NCBI RefSeq assembly: GCF_009650435.1
Contig: NZ_VVIP01000091.1
Location: 62,001-126,000, forward strand
DNA: 64,000 nt
Direction of reading: 5' to 3'
Source: Foetidibacter luteolus
Lineage (GTDB): Bacteria > Bacteroidota > Bacteroidia > Chitinophagales > Chitinophagaceae
Under the pieces are notes generated by a model that did not search any database, was not told where the DNA came from, and saw nothing but the letters and a program-made list of their open reading frames with translations. The position numbers and the translations under genes are program-made. How positions within the stretch are numbered: position 1 is the first letter of the stretch; every line of letters begins with the position of its first letter. Shown one piece after another: positions 25,990 to 33,813 of the stretch.

Positions 25990-27023
25990 GTTGCAGCGGT
26001 AGAAACGTTGGCGCTTTCAAAGCTCGCCATTTCATTTAAAAAATTTACAGCGCTTTGTATCAGTGGTATGGCCAGGGCTGCGCCTGTGCCTTCGCCCAGG
26101 CGCATGCCCAGGTTAAGCAAAGGCCTGGCGTTCAGGTAGCCAAGCATTTGTTCATGGCCTTTTTCTCCGCTGGTATGTGCGTAAATGCAGTTGTTTGCAA
26201 CACCAGGCTTTACAATGCCCGCTACCAGCAGCGCCGCTGTGGAGATAAAGCCATCCACCACAGTTATCATCCTTTCTTCCGCTGCCTGTATATAAGCGCC
26301 CACCATCATGGCAATCTCAAAGCCGCCAACTTTAGAAAGTAGTTCAACCGGGTGCTGCGACAACTTATCAAGCTGGTGCAAACGGAATACCTGTTGCAGC
26401 GTTTGCAGTTTTACTTTTAGTTGTTCATCGTTGGCGCCGGTTCCCCTGCCTGTGCAATCATCCAGCGGAATTGCTGTAACAGCGCTCATTAGTAATGATG
26501 CTGAAGAGGTATTGCCTATGCCCATTTCGCCAAAGCCAATGCAGTTGCATTGTTCAGCAGCAAGCTGCCGCACGATGGATTTACCGGTTTCAATTGCTTT
26601 GTTTACCTGTGGTATCGTCATAGCAGCCTCCTGCAGGTAATTATTGGTGCCCTGTGCAATTTTTGCATCAACAAACCGGGGGGCTTTTGCTGTACGGCTG
26701 CCGAAGTTATAGTTAACACCGGCATCAACAACGGTTAAGCCAATTTGGTTTTGCCTGCAAAACACATTGATAGCCGCGCCGCCACTTAAAAAGTTAAGCA
26801 CCATTTGCGCTGTTACTGCCTGCGGGTAAGGATTTACCAAACCCGTTAACGCAATGCCGTGGTCAGCAGCAAAAACAACAACCTGCGGGTTAGCAATAAC
26901 GGGTGTTATGGTTTGCTGTATTAAGCCAGCCTGCAGAGCGATATCTTCCAGCCGGCCCAACGCACCCAGCGGTTTTGTTTTATTGTTGATGATGTGTTGC
27001 AGTTGCTGCTGAAGGTTGTTCAT
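25986..27023 (-). CDS. cobT: Nicotinate-nucleotide-dimethylbenzimidazole phosphoribosyltransferase
   Basis: The 345-residue protein (start ATG 27023, MNNLQQQLQHIINN) has the family features TKPLGALGRLE, VVFAADHGI and GEMGIGNTSSAS. The catalytic Glu lies near the C-terminus in MRLGEGTGAALA. It activates dimethylbenzimidazole to alpha-ribazole phosphate for CobC and CobS. An in-frame ATG at 27095 would add 24 residues without family similarity. The region upstream holds a family E repeat and then the DUF71 gene on the same strand. Confidence 0.95.
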   Translation of the reverse strand: MNNLQQQLQHIINNKTKPLGALGRLEDIALQAGLIQQTITPVIANPQVVVFAADHGIALTGLVNPYPQAVTAQMVLNFLSGGAAINVFCRQNQIGLTVVDAGVNYNFGSRTAKAPRFVDAKIAQGTNNYLQEAAMTIPQVNKAIETGKSIVRQLAAEQCNCIGFGEMGIGNTSSASLLMSAVTAIPLDDCTGRGTGANDEQLKVKLQTLQQVFRLHQLDKLSQHPVELLSKVGGFEIAMMVGAYIQAAEERMITVVDGFISTAALLVAGIVKPGVANNCIYAHTSGEKGHEQMLGYLNARPLLNLGMRLGEGTGAALAIPLIQSAVNFLNEMASFESANVSTAAT

Positions 27024-27093
27024 GTTTGTTTGTTCTGTGTTTAATGTGTCATGCTTAAGGGTTGCGATTGCGTTGTGAATATTCGGACATAGC

Positions 27094-27181
27094 AAGAAAC
27101 GAATGTCGGGTTGAGCTTGCCGAAACCGTTTTTGTCCGTTGCTTTTGACGTATCCGCCTTGGATAGGCCCAGGCTGACATG
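27094..27181 (-). repeat. Family E dispersed repeat, copy 1
   Basis: In the listed strand it reads AACGAATGTCGGGTTGAGC, CCGAAACCG, ATCCGCCTT and CAGGCTGACA in order. The same blocks occur in reverse complement at 47680-47815. It lies in the 185-base gap between the DUF71 gene and cobT, largely overlapping the 5' side of cobT. Confidence 0.75.
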
Positions 27182-27208
27182 CTTAATTAAACAACATTGA
27201 TTCACTAT

Positions 27209-27925
27209 TCACGCCAGCAGGTCGCAAAAATAAAAACCATATTCCTTTTCGGCGCCGCCTGCATCGTCATCATTTTTAGGGGCGGCATATTTCCGGTAAA
27301 CAGTTTCTCCTTTTGTAAACGGTATAGCGTTGCTGTAAATAGGCCCGTCAAAACAATAGGTATGAAATTCGCCATTCTCCCCACACGGGTCAACGTTTAC
27401 GGGCAAATCATCCAGGAATGATTCATCAATGATTCTGCCGCAAAAGCTTTTGTCGAGGTATTGTTCATTTACGCAAACAATGATGGTCTTAAAGCCTAGG
27501 GAAAGAAATTCTTTCAGCAGCGCTGTTGTATCTGTTTTCCATAAAGGGAATACGCATTCAATACCTGCTGCCTTCAATTTACTTTCGCGGTATAGTTTAA
27601 GGTCTTCCAGGAAAATATCTCCAAACAGGGCATGGGTACATCCGGCCAGGTTCAGTTCTGCAACCTTTTGCTGCATGGCTTCTTCGTATTGGGCCATGCC
27701 GGGCTGTTCCGGCAGTTCTATGGTTTGTAAAGGAATGTTTAACGCCGCTGATTGTGCCTCTAACAATTGCCGCCTTACGCCGTGCATGGATATGCGGTTA
27801 TGCGCCGCATTAACGCTGGTAAGCAGGCAGCGGATATTGTATTGCTTTGATTGCAAAGCTTTGTACAGGCAAAGAGCCGAATCTTTACCGCCGCTCCAGT
27901 TTATGTAGGATGTATGTTGCTGCAT
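27209..27925 (-). CDS. DUF71/COG2102 ATP-pyrophosphatase, predicted B12-salvage type
   Basis: The 238-residue protein has the PP-loop SGGKDSALCLY near residue 11 and the family C-terminal block CGENGEFHTYCFDGP. The eukaryotic and archaeal relatives are diphthine-ammonia ligases, but bacteria have no diphthamide. Comparative genomics (de Crecy-Lagard and co-workers) predicted that bacterial members next to cobalamin genes act in B12 salvage, probably on an amide of the corrin ring. Here the gene is on the same strand directly upstream of cobT-cobS-cobC, which fits that prediction. The reaction itself is not demonstrated by the sequence. Confidence 0.85.
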   Translation of the reverse strand: MQQHTSYINWSGGKDSALCLYKALQSKQYNIRCLLTSVNAAHNRISMHGVRRQLLEAQSAALNIPLQTIELPEQPGMAQYEEAMQQKVAELNLAGCTHALFGDIFLEDLKLYRESKLKAAGIECVFPLWKTDTTALLKEFLSLGFKTIIVCVNEQYLDKSFCGRIIDESFLDDLPVNVDPCGENGEFHTYCFDGPIYSNAIPFTKGETVYRKYAAPKNDDDAGGAEKEYGFYFCDLLA

Positions 27926-28028
27926 ATTGTATTAACCAGGATTTTTGTGATTTAAATGATTAACCTGATTGAATGTGACCTGTTGCAGATTTACAATCCT
28001 GCCGCACATTGCTGAGTAATGAGCCAAC

Positions 28029-28086
28029 CGTACAAGTGAGTGACACAACAGAAGCCTCATAGCAGTAATCCTGCCGGGTACATACA
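28029..28086 (-). repeat. Family A dispersed repeat, copy 5 (inverted, divergent)
   Basis: On the minus strand it gives TATGTACCCGGCAGG, GCTATGAGGCTTCTG, TTGTGTCACTCACTTGTACGG. The usual GCGTCGCAC core is changed to GTGTCAC. It directly follows the nrdA terminator. Confidence 0.7.
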
Positions 28087-28087
28087 T

Positions 28088-28122
28088 AAAAAAACCAATA
28101 AGGCCCTGAGGCCTTATTGGTT
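28088..28122 (-). terminator. Strong intrinsic terminator after nrdA
   Basis: AACCAATAAGGCC and GGCCTTATTGGTT form a perfect 13-base-pair stem with a CTGA loop. On the minus strand it is followed by a run of seven T. It begins eight bases after the nrdA stop and should separate nrdBA from the DUF71-cob genes. Confidence 0.92.
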
Positions 28123-28130
28123 AAAATAGT

Positions 28131-30500
28131 TTATGCACTGCAGGCTTCGCAACTGCCGTCAATGGAGCAGGACGGGCCGGCTGAGGCTTCGTCTTCCGCT
28201 ATTGCCTGCTGGTTTGTAACAGGTTGTACCTGCGCCGTTGCCTGTTTTTCTACGGTAAACTGTACGGCTTGCGCCGCGGCCTGTGTGCGCAGGTAATACA
28301 TGCCGGTTTTAAGGCCCTTTTTCCAGGCGTAAAAGTGCATGCTGGTAAGTTTACTTTTGGTGGGCTGCTGTACAAACAGGTTTAGCGACTGGCTTTGGCA
28401 AATGTATGCGCCGCGGTCTGCCGCCATATCAATTAACGTGCGTTGCTTTATTTCCCAAACGGTTTTGTAAATGTCTTTTATTTCCTGCGGTATTTCGTCA
28501 ATGCCTTGCACAGAGCCGTTGGCTGCAATGATTTTGTTTTTCATGCCGTCGTTCCATAGGCCCGCATTTACCAGGTCTTTCAACAGGTATTTATTTACCA
28601 CGACGAACTCGCCGGAAAGCACACGGCGCACATATATGTTGGAAGTATAAGGTTCAAAACATTCGTTGTTGCCGAGTATCTGCGAGGTGGAAGCTGTAGG
28701 CATGGGCGCTATCAGCAACGAGTTGCGAACGCCATGCTGTTTGATTTCGTTTTGCAGTGCCGTCCAGTTCCAACGATTGCCGGGCACAACCCCCCAAAAA
28801 TCAAACTGGAAAATGCCTTTTGACAATGGCGAACCCTGGTAAGTGCTATAAGCCCCTTCTTCTTTGGCTATGTCTTTTGAAGCCGTTAATGCTGCATAGT
28901 ACATGGTTTCTGCAATATCAGTATTCAACTGCCTTGCAGCATCACTGTCAAATGGCATGCGCAGCAAAATAAACGCGTCTGCCAGACCCTGCACGCCAAG
29001 GCCGATGGGCCGGTGCCGCAGGTTACTGTTCCTGGCTTCTTCAACAGGGTAATAGTTACGGTCTATGATCCTGTTAAGGTTAACGGTTGCCTGGTAGGTT
29101 ACGTCGAAGAGCTTCTGATGATCAAAGCTGTTATCGATAACAAACCGCGGCAAGGCAATGGAAGCAAGGTTACATACGGCTACTTCATCGGGAGCGCAGT
29201 ATTCAACAATTTCTGTACACAGGTTGCTGTTTTTAATAGTGCCCAGGTTTTGCTGGTTGCTTTTGCGGTTGCAGGCATCTTTATACAGCATGTAGGGCGT
29301 ACCGGTTTCTATCTGCGCATCAAGAATGGCAAACCAAAGGTCCTGCGCTTTTACGGTTCTTCTTGCTTTGCCTTCTTTTTCGTACTTAGCATAAAGCTCT
29401 TCAAAAGCCTGTCCCCAGCTATCTGCCAGGCCGGGCGCCTCATGGGGGCAGAACAGGCTCCAGTCCTCGTTGGCTTCCACACGCTGCATAAACAGGTCGC
29501 TTATCCACAGGGCGTAGAATAAATCCCTTGCACGCAGCTCTTCTTTGCCATGGTTTTTCTTTAACTCAAGAAACTCAAAAATATCAGCATGCCAGGGCTC
29601 CAGGTAAATAGCAAAAGCTCCCTTGCGCTTGCCGCCACCCTGGTCAACATAGCGTGCCGTATCATTAAACACACGCAGCATAGGTATAATGCCGTTGCTT
29701 GTTCCGTTGGTGCCGCTTATATAAGAGCCTGTAGCCCTTATGTTATGTATGCTTAAGCCAATACCACCCGCCGATTGCGATATACGTGCCGTTTGTTTGA
29801 GCGTATCGTAAATACCTTCAATACTGTCATCCTTCATGGTAAGCAAAAAGCAGGATGACATTTGCGGCTTGGGCGTACCGGCATTAAACAGGGTAGGCGT
29901 GGCATGGGTAAACCAGCGTTCTGAAAGCAGGTTGTAGGTTTTGATGACCTGCTCCATATCATCCAGGTGAATGCCAACCGCCACACGCATGTACATGTGC
30001 TGGGGCCGCTCTGCAATTTTTCCGTTAAGCTTAAGAAGGTAAGAACGCTCCAGCGTTTTAAAGCCGAAATAATCAAAAGCAAAGTCACGGTCGTAAATGA
30101 TGGTAGAATCCAGCAGGTCCGCATGCTGTTTAACAACGTTATATACTTTTTCATCAATCAGTGCGGCGTTAAGCCCGGTAGAAGGTTCTTTGTACTGATA
30201 AAGTTTTTCGATGGTGGCAGAGAATGATTTGGTAGTATTCTTGTGCAGGTTGCTAACGGCAATGCGGGATGCCAGCAGGCTGTAATCAGGATGTATGGTA
30301 CTCATAGAAGCGGAGGTTTCCGCGGCCAGGTTATCCAGCTCTGTAGTGGTAACGCCATCGTACAGCCCTTCAATTACTTTCATGGCAACTTTAACAGGCT
30401 CTACCAGTTTGTTAAGCCCATAGCACAGCTTCTGTATGCGTGCTGTTATCTTATCAAATTTTACGGATTCTTTGCGTCCGTTTCTTTTTATTACATGCAT
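28131..30500 (-). CDS. nrdA: Class I ribonucleoside-diphosphate reductase, alpha subunit
   Basis: The 789-residue protein has an N-terminal ATP cone (residues 1-90, VIKRNGRKESVKFD), which gives dATP inhibition. The active-site parts are MSSCFLLTM, NLCTEI with the thiyl-radical Cys428, and the C-terminal redox Cys pair in GSCEACSA. It reduces NDPs to dNDPs with the radical from NrdB. I start at ATG 30500 (MHVIKRNGRK); the longer frame to 30575 translates a heptamer repeat and is not family sequence. It lies 97 bases after nrdB and shares its riboswitch-controlled transcript. No class II (B12-dependent) enzyme is in the window. Confidence 0.96.
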   Translation of the reverse strand: MHVIKRNGRKESVKFDKITARIQKLCYGLNKLVEPVKVAMKVIEGLYDGVTTTELDNLAAETSASMSTIHPDYSLLASRIAVSNLHKNTTKSFSATIEKLYQYKEPSTGLNAALIDEKVYNVVKQHADLLDSTIIYDRDFAFDYFGFKTLERSYLLKLNGKIAERPQHMYMRVAVGIHLDDMEQVIKTYNLLSERWFTHATPTLFNAGTPKPQMSSCFLLTMKDDSIEGIYDTLKQTARISQSAGGIGLSIHNIRATGSYISGTNGTSNGIIPMLRVFNDTARYVDQGGGKRKGAFAIYLEPWHADIFEFLELKKNHGKEELRARDLFYALWISDLFMQRVEANEDWSLFCPHEAPGLADSWGQAFEELYAKYEKEGKARRTVKAQDLWFAILDAQIETGTPYMLYKDACNRKSNQQNLGTIKNSNLCTEIVEYCAPDEVAVCNLASIALPRFVIDNSFDHQKLFDVTYQATVNLNRIIDRNYYPVEEARNSNLRHRPIGLGVQGLADAFILLRMPFDSDAARQLNTDIAETMYYAALTASKDIAKEEGAYSTYQGSPLSKGIFQFDFWGVVPGNRWNWTALQNEIKQHGVRNSLLIAPMPTASTSQILGNNECFEPYTSNIYVRRVLSGEFVVVNKYLLKDLVNAGLWNDGMKNKIIAANGSVQGIDEIPQEIKDIYKTVWEIKQRTLIDMAADRGAYICQSQSLNLFVQQPTKSKLTSMHFYAWKKGLKTGMYYLRTQAAAQAVQFTVEKQATAQVQPVTNQQAIAEDEASAGPSCSIDGSCEACSA

Positions 30501-30501
30501 G

Positions 30502-30557
30502 GTGGTGAGTTGTGAATGGTGAGTGGTGAATGGTGAGTGGTGAATGGTGAGTTGTGA
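30502..30557 (-). repeat. Alternating heptamer tract immediately upstream of nrdA
   Basis: Eight in-phase 7-base units in the listed strand: GTGGTGA, GTTGTGA, then ATGGTGA and GTGGTGA alternating, ending GTTGTGA. On the nrdA strand these are TCACCAC/TCACCAT units that run to one base before the ATG, where the ribosome would bind. The nrdB stop at 30598 is also flanked by ATTCACC/ATTCACT units. Confidence 0.9.
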
Positions 30558-30597
30558 ATAAAACGATAGTAACAAACAGCCTTATTCACCATTCACT

Positions 30598-31563
30598 TTA
30601 AAAATCTTCCTCTGTAGAAAAAACCTCTTCTTCCTTCCTGCTGGTTACGCCGGCTTTCTGGTAATCGCCAACGCGTTTTTCAAAGAAGTTGGTTTTGCCC
30701 TGCAGGGATATCATCTCCATAAAATCGAATGGATTACTGCTGTTGAACAGTTTGGTATAACCAAGCGAGGTTAGCCACCTGTCTGCTACAAATTCAATGT
30801 ATTGTTTCATCAGGTCAGCATTCATACCAATAAGCTTTACAGGCAGCGCTTCTGTAATAAATTCCTTTTCAATTTGCACCGCATCGCCAATAATGCCGTG
30901 TACCTGCTGCTCGGTTAATTTGGTTTGCAGCATGCTGTACAGCAGGCAGGCAAATTCGCAGTGCAGGCCTTCATCCCTGGATATAAGCTCGTTGCTGAAG
31001 CTAAGCCCGGGCATAAGCCCTCTTTTCTTTAACCAGAAAACAGAACAGAAACTGCCGCTGAAAAAAATGCCTTCCACTGCCGCGAAAGCCACCAGCCTTT
31101 CTGCAAAGCTGCCATTGCTTATCCAGCGCAGTGCCCATTCCGCTTTTTGCTTTACGCAATCAACCGTTTCGATAGCGTTGAACAACCTTGCTTTTTCCGC
31201 CGGGTCTTTAATATAAGTATCAATCAGCAGGGCATAGGTTTCAGAGTGTATGTTTTCCATCATAATCTGGAAGCCATAAAAGCACCTTGCTTCCGGCAAT
31301 TGTACTTCGCTCATGAAGTTAACAGCAAGGTTTTCATTCACAATGCCATCGCTTGCGGCAAAGAATGCCAGCACATGTTTAATAAAATGCTGTTCCCCTT
31401 CATTCATGTTTTCCCAGTCTTTCTGGTCTTGCGAAAGGTCAATTTCTTCCGCCGTCCAAAAGCTGGCTTCATGCTTTTTGTACATCTCCCAAACCTGCGG
31501 GTATTTAATGGGTAGCAGTACAAAGCGTTCTTTGTTTTCTTTCAATAAAATTTCCTGTTGCAT
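30598..31563 (-). CDS. nrdB: Class I ribonucleoside-diphosphate reductase, beta subunit
   Basis: The 321-residue protein has the ferritin-like radical-generating fold: first metal ligands in AASDGIVNEN and PEARCFYGFQIMMENIHSE, and Tyr110 in HSETYALLID at the place of the radical Tyr122 of E. coli NrdB. Further ligands are in AAVEGIFFSGS and RDEGLHCEF. Presence of Tyr argues for a tyrosyl-radical (class Ia-like) cofactor. It forms the active complex with NrdA, encoded next. The leader of about 130 bases before its ATG lies downstream of a cobalamin riboswitch. Confidence 0.96.
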   Translation of the reverse strand: MQQEILLKENKERFVLLPIKYPQVWEMYKKHEASFWTAEEIDLSQDQKDWENMNEGEQHFIKHVLAFFAASDGIVNENLAVNFMSEVQLPEARCFYGFQIMMENIHSETYALLIDTYIKDPAEKARLFNAIETVDCVKQKAEWALRWISNGSFAERLVAFAAVEGIFFSGSFCSVFWLKKRGLMPGLSFSNELISRDEGLHCEFACLLYSMLQTKLTEQQVHGIIGDAVQIEKEFITEALPVKLIGMNADLMKQYIEFVADRWLTSLGYTKLFNSSNPFDFMEMISLQGKTNFFEKRVGDYQKAGVTSRKEEEVFSTEEDF

Positions 31564-31692
31564 GCCGGTTAATTTTTTGAAGTAAAAAAATTATAACCTG
31601 GCAGAGAAGAGAAGGCGTAACTGCATTACACTGCAGCAAGAAGTGCATTACTCAAACCCTGACAGCTTATAGAGCGTAAGCTTATCAAATAC

Positions 31693-31813
31693 TTGCAGCA
31701 AGGCAGATTTTCTGGCTTATCCTTATGCAGAATTTACAGTTGCGCCACAGCCCGGGATTTGCACCCGGTTCCCTTTTAATTCCGAAAACTCGGAAACCTT
31801 ATTGCGTCTGCAA
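31693..31813 (-). ncRNA. Cobalamin riboswitch controlling nrdB-nrdA
   Basis: On the minus strand the conserved parts occur in order: AAAAGGGAA (31769-31777), the stem-loop CCGGGTGCAAATCCCGG, GCTGTGGCGCAACTGTAAA, and the B12 box AAGCCAGAAAATCTGCC (31702-31718). The outer P1 helix can form between TTGCAG (31808-31813) and CTGCAA (31693-31698). It lies 130 bases upstream of nrdB in the same direction. By known logic, B12 binding would switch off the B12-independent reductase when a B12-dependent enzyme can take over. The switch between platform structures is not resolved; CTGCA...TGCAG near 31621-31636 could be part of it. Confidence 0.93.
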
Positions 31814-31911
31814 TCTTAAGACAGAATTGAGCGGGCCAAAAAATAACTTGTTAACAGGTGTGAAAAGAATAGGCAAAAGGCAGGTGCAAGTAGTAAAATA
31901 AGCTAGCTTCC

Positions 31912-31946
31912 CCCACTCGCTATTTTGCCTTCCCCACTTGCTTTCT
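31912..31946. repeat. Degenerate heptamer tract
   Basis: Five 7-base units in phase: CCCACTC, GCTATTT, TGCCTTC, CCCACTT, GCTTTCT, giving also a 21-base higher-order repeat (CCCACT.GCT). A reverse-complement relative lies at 33728-33762. It is directly followed by a family C repeat. Confidence 0.6.
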
Positions 31947-31947
31947 C

Positions 31948-32040
31948 ATGATACCAGCGACAGTTTTTTATAGCATCGCCTGTTGCGTCGCAATCACTTT
32001 ATCGTTCGGTTTTTCATGGCATCTTTTCAGACCCGGGTAG
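31948..32040 (+). repeat. Family C dispersed repeat, copy 4
   Basis: It reads GATACCAGCGACAG, TATAGCATCGCCTG, TTGCGTCGCAATCACTT and ATCGTTCGGTTTTTC, then ends TCATGGCATCTTTTCAGACCCGG as in the 20400 copy rather than in the CGGGTATTAAA end of the 13081 and 33629 copies. It lies in the 551-base gap 31564-32114, together with the riboswitch and two heptamer tracts. Confidence 0.8.
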
Positions 32041-32055
32041 AAAGCGAGAGCATCC

Positions 32056-32118
32056 CTCAAAGCTCATAGCTCAGGGCCCGCAGCTCATAACTCATAGCCC
32101 GCGCCTCAAAGCCCTTAA
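32056..32118. repeat. Heptamer tract overlapping the end of an AraC-type gene
   Basis: Nine consecutive 7-base units: CTCAAAG, CTCATAG, CTCAGGG, CCCGCAG, CTCATAA, CTCATAG, CCCGCGC, CTCAAAG, CCCTTAA. The last unit contains the stop codon (32115-32117, minus strand) of the AraC-family gene. The unit family is the same as at 11367-11401. Confidence 0.85.
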
Positions 32119-32930
32119 TCCGCGGCCTCGTCTTTGTATTCATGGCCTTCAAAATTGCCGGAGAAGTATTGTTTGGGGTGATAGCCGGAGAATTGTTTAA
32201 AGTCGTGTATAAAGTGCGATTGGTCGTAATAACCGCAGTCGTAAGCGATACCGGTTAAAGACGTGCCCGGCAGTTTGGGATATTTTGCCAGCGCTTTTTC
32301 AAACCGGGCAAGACGGTTGAAAAATTTGGGGCTAAAGCCTGCAAAGTCATTGAACCTGCGCTCCAGTTGCCGTGCCGATAAGTTGAACTGCCCGCTTAGT
32401 TCATTAACGGTTATAAACTCGTTAGTATGTACAATATACTTAATGGCCTCAATTACCGGGTGCTGCTCAGCGGGTGGGTTAACCAGCTTTTTTTCCAGGA
32501 AGCCGCAGAGTATTTGCAGCCGCTGGCTGTTGTTATTGGCCAGCATCATTTGCTCCTCCAACATACGGCCTTTGCTGCCCAGCAAATTAGCCAGGCCAAT
32601 CATACAATTGCTGGTGGCCGCTGCGGATTGGCCAAACAGCCTGGGAACCGCGAAGGGATAAATAAATGCGCCAAAAATGCCAAAGCTTTCCATTGTAGTA
32701 AACCTTCTGTAACTGCTGCTTTGCGCATGAAACAAGGCTGGGCTTTTATCCGCGGCACTGCCGTCGGCAGGTTCAAAAGCGCCTTTGTAATGAAATACAA
32801 GTTCAGGGCAGCCGCAGGCCATAGTGCGGTGTGTATAGCTATCGCCATTGCCCACCTCCAATTCCAGCGCCCAGAAATACCTTACATAAGGTTGCAATAT
32901 TTGCGGCGGTGCAAAGGTTTGGTAGATCAT
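32115..32930 (-). CDS. AraC-family transcriptional regulator
   Basis: The 271-residue protein has an N-terminal sensor-like region (PPQILQPYVRYFWALELE, CPELVFHYKG) of the DUF6597 type and a C-terminal AraC helix-turn-helix pair (residues about 170-260; FNLSARQLERRFNDFAGFSP, YDCGYYDQSHFIHDFKQFSG, YHPKQY). Ligand and targets are unknown. The gene is 28 bases downstream of the deoxyribonucleotidase gene on the same strand, so they may be co-transcribed. It ends within a heptamer tract. Confidence 0.88.
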   Translation of the reverse strand: MIYQTFAPPQILQPYVRYFWALELEVGNGDSYTHRTMACGCPELVFHYKGAFEPADGSAADKSPALFHAQSSSYRRFTTMESFGIFGAFIYPFAVPRLFGQSAAATSNCMIGLANLLGSKGRMLEEQMMLANNNSQRLQILCGFLEKKLVNPPAEQHPVIEAIKYIVHTNEFITVNELSGQFNLSARQLERRFNDFAGFSPKFFNRLARFEKALAKYPKLPGTSLTGIAYDCGYYDQSHFIHDFKQFSGYHPKQYFSGNFEGHEYKDEAAD

Positions 32931-32958
32931 AACAACAGCTTTTGGTTAGCGGCGCCTG

Positions 32959-33486
32959 TTACTGCAGGAATATTTTCGCCGCTTCCTCCCAGTTGTTGAT
33001 GCGTTCGTATTCCGTAACATCTAGGTTATGCGGTGTTGTATAAATATAAGGCTTGCCGTTAAAAGTAACCAGGTTCTTCACGTGGTCATCAATCATAAAG
33101 TCTCCCTGTATTACGCGTTTGTCGCCACACAATACCAGTTGCTTCCAGGTAAGAAAAGGAAAGTGTTCCAGCAGCCATTCCAGTTTATCTTTTAGCGAGT
33201 TGGGAAACTCTGTAGCGGCGGAAACGATAAAAACTTCATACTTTTTATTCAGCTCACGTATTACATCCACCGCGTCTTTCATTACTGGCAGGTCGCGAAA
33301 AAAACCGGGGGACAATAACCTTGTCCATATCATTTCCTGGTGGTGTTCAGGAAACCCCTTTACCCAACCCGTGCCCAGCATACGGTTATAGTCAATAGGC
33401 AGGCCATGTTCTTTTTCATACCATGTTACCATAGCGCCCATTGTGTCGCTCATAACTTCATCCATGTCAATAATGATACGTTGCAT
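32959..33486 (-). CDS. 5'(3')-deoxyribonucleotidase (NT5C type)
   Basis: The 175-residue HAD-family enzyme has the first motif DMDEVMSD (residues 7-14), the second Ser/Thr region VSAATEFPNSLKDK and the last acids GDFMIDDHVKNL. It dephosphorylates deoxyribonucleoside monophosphates in the cytoplasm and so limits dNTP pools. Ribonucleotide reductase genes and dCTP deaminase also occur in this window, but they are separate units. The region upstream has an AAGTACG heptamer tract. Confidence 0.9.
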   Translation of the reverse strand: MQRIIIDMDEVMSDTMGAMVTWYEKEHGLPIDYNRMLGTGWVKGFPEHHQEMIWTRLLSPGFFRDLPVMKDAVDVIRELNKKYEVFIVSAATEFPNSLKDKLEWLLEHFPFLTWKQLVLCGDKRVIQGDFMIDDHVKNLVTFNGKPYIYTTPHNLDVTEYERINNWEEAAKIFLQ

Positions 33487-33522
33487 CTTGGTGTTTTATA
33501 TTAAGTTTTAAAACGCTTTTTC

Positions 33523-33550
33523 AAGTACGATTTACGAAGTACGAAGTACC
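33523..33550. repeat. AAGTACG heptamer tract, copy 1
   Basis: Four 7-base units in phase: AAGTACG, ATTTACG, AAGTACG, AAGTACC. It lies 37 bases upstream of the deoxyribonucleotidase gene. The inverted version of the same heptamer overlaps the uvrA stop at 33814-33841. Confidence 0.8.
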
Positions 33551-33628
33551 TATGCTATAACACGCTTTAGACATAATAAGTGCTTATGTCAGTCATGTCC
33601 AATCCCCACGTGCCACTTTCCACTCACG

Positions 33629-33720
33629 TTTTAATACCCGCTTAAATGTCGCCCAAAGAACCGGACGATGAACGGATTGCGACGCAACAGGCGATGCTAT
33701 GAAAGGCTATTGCTGGTATC
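33629..33720 (-). repeat. Family C dispersed repeat, copy 3
   Basis: It reads TTTTAATACCCGCTTAAATG, TCGCCCAAAGAAC, GGACGATGAACGG, ATTGCGACGCAACAGGCG, ATGCTATGAAA and GCTGGTATC. This is the best full-length copy and served as the reference for the others. It fills the centre of the 342-base gap 33487-33828. Confidence 0.85.
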
Positions 33721-33727
33721 AAAAAAA

Positions 33728-33762
33728 GCGAGTGGGGAATGGTAAATAGCAAGTAGGCAGGG
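33728..33762. repeat. Degenerate heptamer tract next to a family C repeat
   Basis: The units GCGAGTG, GGGAATG, GTAAATA, GCAAGTA, GGCAGGG resemble the reverse complement of the tract at 31912-31946. In both places the tract directly adjoins the GATACCAGC/GCTGGTATC end of a family C repeat, so the two may travel together. Confidence 0.55.
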
Positions 33763-33813
33763 ATTTCATACCTGCTATATACTGCCCCACATTACAAAAA
33801 CATGCAACACCAG

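Noticed and set aside
28131..30575. Longer nrdA frame starting in the repeat
   Set aside because: The added 25 residues are a Ser/Thr/His-rich translation of the heptamer tract; family similarity begins at MHVIKRNGRK.
31564..31640. Intrinsic terminator as riboswitch expression platform
   Set aside because: CTGCA...TGCAG and a T-run near 31585 exist, but they are not adjacent and no clear anti-terminator pairing could be drawn, so the mechanism is left open.
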